Source of the DNA: Chondrosia reniformis
Taxonomy: Eukaryota; Porifera; Demospongiae; Chondrillida; Chondrillidae
NCBI GenBank assembly: GCA_947172415.1
Contig: OX359196.1
Span: forward strand, 6,635,901 to 6,699,900
Direction: 5' to 3'
DNA: 64,000 nt
Below the pieces are notes generated by a model. The model was not told the origin of the DNA. It saw nothing but the letters and a program-made list of their open reading frames with translations, and searched no databases. How positions within the stretch are numbered: position 1 is the first letter of the stretch; every line of letters begins with the position of its first letter. A program made the translations under genes and the position numbers. Shown one piece after another: positions 59,103-64,000 of this stretch.

Positions 59103-62100
59103 ATGGCAGAGCAGGTAGAATGGACATGTCCGTTATGCACTTTCAGAAATCCTGCGACGAATATAAACTGTACCGCTTGTTGTGACGGCCACCAGCTTAC
59201 GTTTGGCACTCTCTTTGGAGAGGAAGATTATCGCCAACCTTCTCCTCCAGCAGATAGATCTCTCTTTAGTCTCATTAGAGGCAAGTTTAAGAGTCCAACT
59301 TGGGAATGTCGCGATTGTGGTAGCGTTAATAGGAACTCGCTGTCACACTGTAGTAACTGTACACGTAGAAGAGAAAGGAAAAAGCGAACATCGGATGGGT
59401 CCTCATTTTTTTCTAGACTTTTTCGGCGAGATTCCTGGAAACCTGACCGTGTCGATGACACTTCACAGCAAAAGTCAGATGTAGATGCGAGGAAGAATCC
59501 TTCTAGATCTGTAAAGCACCAAATTACTAGTGTGCAAGATCATGATAGCGAATTACCAGAAATCCACCGGGGATCACCTTGTCCGACTATTGAAGGAGCT
59601 TCGCTCGAGAGAGATCCTTTCGAGGAGGACTCGTTCTCGAGTATTAGGCCTCAGGTCTATCAGAGTCTATCAGTGAACGAGAGGAGAATAAACGAGGAAG
59701 ATGACGCCCAGAAGCAGTGGCGTGCTATTATGGAAATGCAGAGAAAGGTACCTTCTGTATGTGTTCGTATTACAACAGTTTCATCATGTGAGTGTAATTG
59801 TAGTTAATCTACCATAACCTTTATAGTCACCATTTTGTTCATTTTAGTTGGGAGATGCCTTTGTTGACTGTGATTTTCAGCATAAAGACAGCTCCCTCTA
59901 CATGAGGGGTACAGCTACCAGAGACCACCATTGGAGGGTCCATCAGTGGTTGAGGCCTCATCAGATCCGAGATCTGGAACATAACCACGTGAACTGGACA
60001 GTATACCGAACTCCCAGACCCTCAGACATCTGCCAAGGAGCATTAGGGAACTGCTGGTAAGGTCAGGACTCATTGAGGGAGAAGGAAATTACGGTTATTG
60101 TGGCTTCCTCTTGCCCGAGTTAGAGGGACTGTCTCTTGACTGTACTACATGTACAGTCACAATTTTGTATTTGTATGCGCAGACATTAATTCTCTTAACC
60201 CTTTGACGACAGAAGACTATAGTCTCTTAGTTAAAGTTGTTCATTGTGTGAGACTTTATTTTTACAATCTTTCCTATAGTTACAACGTCTTTGAGTATTA
60301 ATCTTCTCTTCAGCATATTCATAAGATGGCATTGTGTAGTTTCCTAACTTTACAAAACCTCATTAGACGTTGACAGTCACTTGGTAATCATTCAATACTC
60401 TCTATTTAATGGTTCAAAATGAATTAGTCCACATTGTATATGTAGTATGTATGTATACACAAACTAATGGCTGATGTACATATATATGTGTGCATCTATA
60501 GATAATCCGCCACAATTTGTTTAAGCACTTTTTTAGCGGAATATTGAGTTTGGCAGATTAACCAAATATCGTCAAAAATATAAATTATGTAATAATATAT
60601 TTTTATTATTAAGCGGGGGCGGATTATCCGGGTTACACTGTATTATCAAGGTATTCTCTGCTTATCTTTGAGATGGTTCATCTTTAGTCTTTTGAGCATC
60701 TAGAAACTGAAGAGCTCTCAAGAAACTACCTGCGTCTTTAGATGCTCAAAAGACTAAAGATGAACCATCTCAAGATAAGTTTGGCACAGTTAAAAGAAAT
60801 CCCTATCATCTGTTCTCTGCTGGGCTGACCCATAGGTTGTTGAGTGCTCTTGCACTTGTTGCAGAGAAGCAGGAGTTGGTTCAACAGATAGTGGTCACCA
60901 AAGACTATTGTCCGGAGGGGGTGTATCAGGCACGCCTCTGTAAGAACGGACAGTGGACCATTGTGACAGTAGACGACTACTTCCCGTGTTCTGCTGACGG
61001 CTGCTTGGTGTTCTCACAGGCGAGACGGAAGCAGCTTTGGGTACCGCTGATTGAAAAGTGTGTTGCTAAACTCTTTGGGAGCTATGAATCACTACACTCT
61101 GGTACCATTGAGGAGGGAATTTCCCTTTTAACTGGAGCAGCCAATGAAGAAATAGAAATTTGCAAGCGAGGTTTGTGACCTACGTAGTGTGACATGGATA
61201 TTTGGTTGTGTATTTATTACACTGTAAGGGTATTTATACAATGTACATTATTCTATCATTCATGATTGTACCTCTTCCCTTATACTATCTATAGATACCG
61301 AGGGGGTTGTTACTGTGAGCATTGATTTAGAGGTACTCTGGGCAAAGCTATTGAGCTTCAAAGAGATTGGGTAAGTGCTAAGATTTCTGATGATCAAATA
61401 GATTTTCACTCTTTAAACCAGTATGTATGTTAAATTGTGTGTCAGTCATAGGTAAGACAAATTAATGGTTAATGCAGAAGCATATTGTATTTGAGTGATT
61501 TCAGTTTATCTTTCTCTGTCTTCCTCTCAGCTTCATTGTGGCGGCAGCTTGTGGTCAGCTGGAAGATGACGACAGAATGGAGCAGATGTACTTAGGGCTT
61601 GGGCTCCTCACAAGCCACGCCTACTCTGTGCTGGATGTCAGAACCTTTCATTTGGACGGAAACCGAGATAAACCAATTAGGTCAGTTGCTAGGCAAAGGA
61701 TAAGGAGGGGAAATCCCCATAAAACCAAACTTCTCTCTTCCTGTGCTTCATTTATGCACATGGCTTCATTTATACACATGGCATGCCTAGAAGGAATGTT
61801 CCGGAATTAGTATGCATAGAAACACATTTTAACTCTCTTTATTAGGTTAATACGTCTTAGGAATCCATGGGGGCGGTTCTCTTGGAAGGGGGAGTGGTCT
61901 GATGATTCTCCACTATGGGATGGCTATCCTCATCTCAAGGAGGAGCTAATGCCACTGGGAAATGAAGAAGGAATTTTTTGGATGTTATTTGAAGATTTTA
62001 TCAAGTTAGTTTCCATTGTGCCTAATAAGAAATGAACAGCTAGATGGTCAAATGACTGAAGATGTACAATACATTATGGCTGTTATAGTACGTATATTGT

Positions 62101-64000
62101 TTAGTAAGAATACTGAAAATCTGGTCTTTTTAATGACAGATACTTTTCCAGAATTGTTGTATGTAAATATCGTCCTGACTGGTTCACAAGCTCAATCCAT
62201 GACCAGCTGCTTCCTCCTGGGAAGCTGAAAGCCATGTTCATCACTGTACACAAACCAACCGAAGTAGACATATGCTTATACCAACGGAGCAACAGGTGAA
62301 TGGAAATGTACATACATACATCCGTACATGTATATCCTTCATTCTGCCTCATTCTCAAGAATGGATCTTGTACCAATTCAAATGTTGTCAGATCCTTAAT
62401 TTAAATGGTTCCCCACTGATTCTCCACCCACCCACCACCCCAAGTTTGATTGAACACTCATCTATCTAATAATTGCTGTGTTCCTATTTAATCATGTCCT
62501 TAATACACAACACCACAGGGGTCTTGGTGATTTCATGCAGTCATGGAATCTTTGGATTTTAGTAGTCAGGTGTGCTACTCCTCCGCAGCCCAACTTTGAC
62601 CTCCTTCTCTCTTGTTCGGATCCAAGGGAACCTGTTCTCCACAGCAAATGCTCATGCAAGGAAGTCATGAGTTGTAGTGGGTGGTTGGAACAAGGGCATT
62701 ATGTAATCTTGCCTTTATCATTTCTTGCCTGGACCAATAATGGAGGAGAGCTGCTTGGAAACCAACATGATCAGCAAACTTCAATAGATTATCATTTAAC
62801 TGTGTTTTCTTCCCGAATTCTCCCTGTCGACAAGGTTGCACTGCGGCCTGGATTTGTATCAAAATCTTTGTTCATGTTGGTGAAGGCCTTTGGTGAAAAA
62901 AAAGAAGTTAGTGCGCACTAAACTATAAAGTGATTGATATCCATATTTATACCAGCTAGAAAAACTTAAATATATCACTATACAGTTCATCTGTTCACTG
63001 TAGACTGTTTTGCATAATAATGTAACAGAGTTACTGACACTGTAATTGTTTAGGTTATCAATTTAGATTAATAATCCAACTTGGAATAGGTCAGTGTGTG
63101 TACCACTCTTATATGTATTCTGTTTGTTATACCACTTCCTTATGATTTAGCTCACCCCAGTTTATGATCTCTCTGTAATTAAGTTTATTCACTTTTATAA
63201 GAGACACATTTCTATTCACTTAAGCAGTCATATTCTTTTCCATGATATTTGTAAAGGTCACTTCACCCTCATCATCTATAAATACCCTCACCTAGTTTTA
63301 CCATGAGGCTTGATTATACACAGAGTGTGTATAGCTCTAATAATCTAATTGGTCATCCAATCTAAGTTCATTGCGATCCCTCGAGTCGTAATCTCGACGC
63401 GATTACAATAAGGAATAGCTACATGTTAGATATAAGCCTTTTTATGAACATATAAGAAGATCTGACAACATGACCTGATAATTATGTTTCTCTATCTGAT
63501 TATATGTGGCAATTGTAGCTCAGTAGCAGAGAACTGGTAGTCAAAACCATCTAGTCTCTCGATTCTCAGCAATTACTTTTTTTTTTCTCTTCATGATTTT
63601 TGTGATTAAATAACCCATAAATACCAGCTTATTGTTGAAGGTATTATATATCTTATTTTGGTAACTGTTCCTGTGTAGTTGACAGTGTTTGTAAAGGTGT
63701 ACACTCTAAGCATTCCCAGGCTAATGAAAATTGCTGTGGCAGAGAATGGAGCCAATTCTCATTTCATAGTCAACTCTGACGCTGCTAACAGTTACAATGT
63801 CTTATCCACCAGAGGACAGTTGGAGACTTGTGACTGTATCCCTCCCAACCATTGGCAGATCCTCTGGGTATTGAGTAGAGCTTTGGATACCGTTGCATAT
63901 AGCCTTGTGTTGCAGTCTGACTTCCATCTCACTCCAAACAGAATGGGAGGAGGATGGGGAGCCCTGCACCAACCTCCCTATCCCCTGCACCTGCAAGAAC
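59103..64000 (+). CDS. CAPN15: Calpain-15 (small optic lobes type), 3' end outside the window
   Basis: Cytosolic cysteine protease of the SOL calpain class. Exons read in frame: 59103-59747, 59848-60056, 60836-61170, 61295-61370, 61531-61680, 61846-62004, 62140-62295, 62519-62906 and 63679 to the edge. The N-terminus has two RanBP2-type zinc fingers: [20 protein letters not shown] and [20 protein letters not shown]. The protease core has the catalytic Cys in [11 protein letters not shown] joined to [10 protein letters not shown], the His in [13 protein letters not shown] and the Asn in [17 protein letters not shown]. The tail exons [20 protein letters not shown] and QILWVLS match the SOL homology domain that defines CAPN15. 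All three catalytic residues are present, and introns split the active-site tryptophan codon. Only the last part of the C-terminus is missing. Confidence 0.95.
60661..60779. mobile_element. Hairpin repeat in CAPN15 intron 2
   Basis: Arms of about 41 bp (CTTATCTTTGAGATGGTTCA ... GAGCATCTA, and its complement ending at 60779) are nearly perfect, with about 37 bp between them. It ends about 57 bp before the acceptor of the protease exon at 60836. Confidence 0.8.
63508..63582 (+). tRNA. Degenerate tRNA-like sequence
   Basis: TAGCTCAGTAGCAGAG resembles an A box and D arm, a TGGT-7 nt-ACCA stem resembles a short anticodon arm, and CTCGATTCTC resembles a B box. The acceptor and T stems do not pair properly and the loop lacks U33. 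It is most likely a tRNA pseudogene or a tRNA-derived SINE head, in a CAPN15 intron. Confidence 0.25.

Noticed and set aside
63508-63582. Functional tRNA gene
   Set aside because: The acceptor and T stems do not pair and U33 is absent. It is kept only as a low-confidence degenerate element.

Overview
The window is eukaryotic nuclear DNA from an animal, most likely a sponge or another early-branching metazoan with a compact genome. The basis is an AT-rich background, GT-AG introns mostly of 50 bp to 1 kb, about 15 protein genes in 64 kb with very short gaps, and a gene set that includes animal-type members (JADE, TBC1D1/4, CAPN15, Ragulator p18, an Ig/FN3 receptor). The phylum is an inference; no rRNA or mitochondrial marker is present to test it.

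Layout. 164-1012 (+): 3' end of an unrecognised coiled-coil protein gene. 1561-4941 (-): SLC36-type amino acid transporter. 5023-9699 (-): ALG8 glucosyltransferase. 9913-11283 (-): intronless, fucosyltransferase-like Golgi enzyme. 11800-13498 (+): LAMTOR1. 13499-18390: gene-poor gap with tandem repeats and an unexplained GC-rich block. 18391-23680 (-): JADE PHD-finger protein. 24028-24702 (+): MRPL9. 25157-26326 (+): CPOX. 26687-36072 (-): PGM2, with a complete Ig/FN3 membrane receptor (28466-31795, +) nested in one of its introns. 36412-38639 (-): NF-YC. 38871-42065 (-): kinase with a PINK1-like catalytic domain behind a thioredoxin-like domain and a coiled coil. 42212-43232 (-): POLR1D. 43304-45186 (+): VAMP7-like longin SNARE. 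46362-58887 (-): TBC1D1/TBC1D4-type RabGAP. 59103 to the edge (+): CAPN15, truncated by the window end.

The neighbours are mostly housekeeping genes of unrelated pathways (N-glycosylation, heme synthesis, sugar phosphate metabolism, transcription, membrane traffic), so I see no operon-like functional cluster. Several pairs are divergent with short shared promoters (71 bp between POLR1D and VAMP7-like start codons; 215 bp between TBC1D and CAPN15), and ALG8 ends only 81 bp before the SLC36 start codon on the same strand.

The most striking feature is not a gene. At least eight minisatellites sit exactly on, or start within a few bases of, the splice sites of coding exons in four genes (ALG8, JADE, PGM2, VAMP7-like). 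In several the repeat unit itself contains the exon-intron junction, so a real 5' or 3' splice site is followed or preceded by 3 to about 24 copies of itself. In the four cases I translated, using an inner copy would read into an in-frame stop codon, so only the outermost copy gives a protein. I treat this as the main candidate for something undescribed. Foldback and TIR elements (MITE-like) are also frequent in introns.
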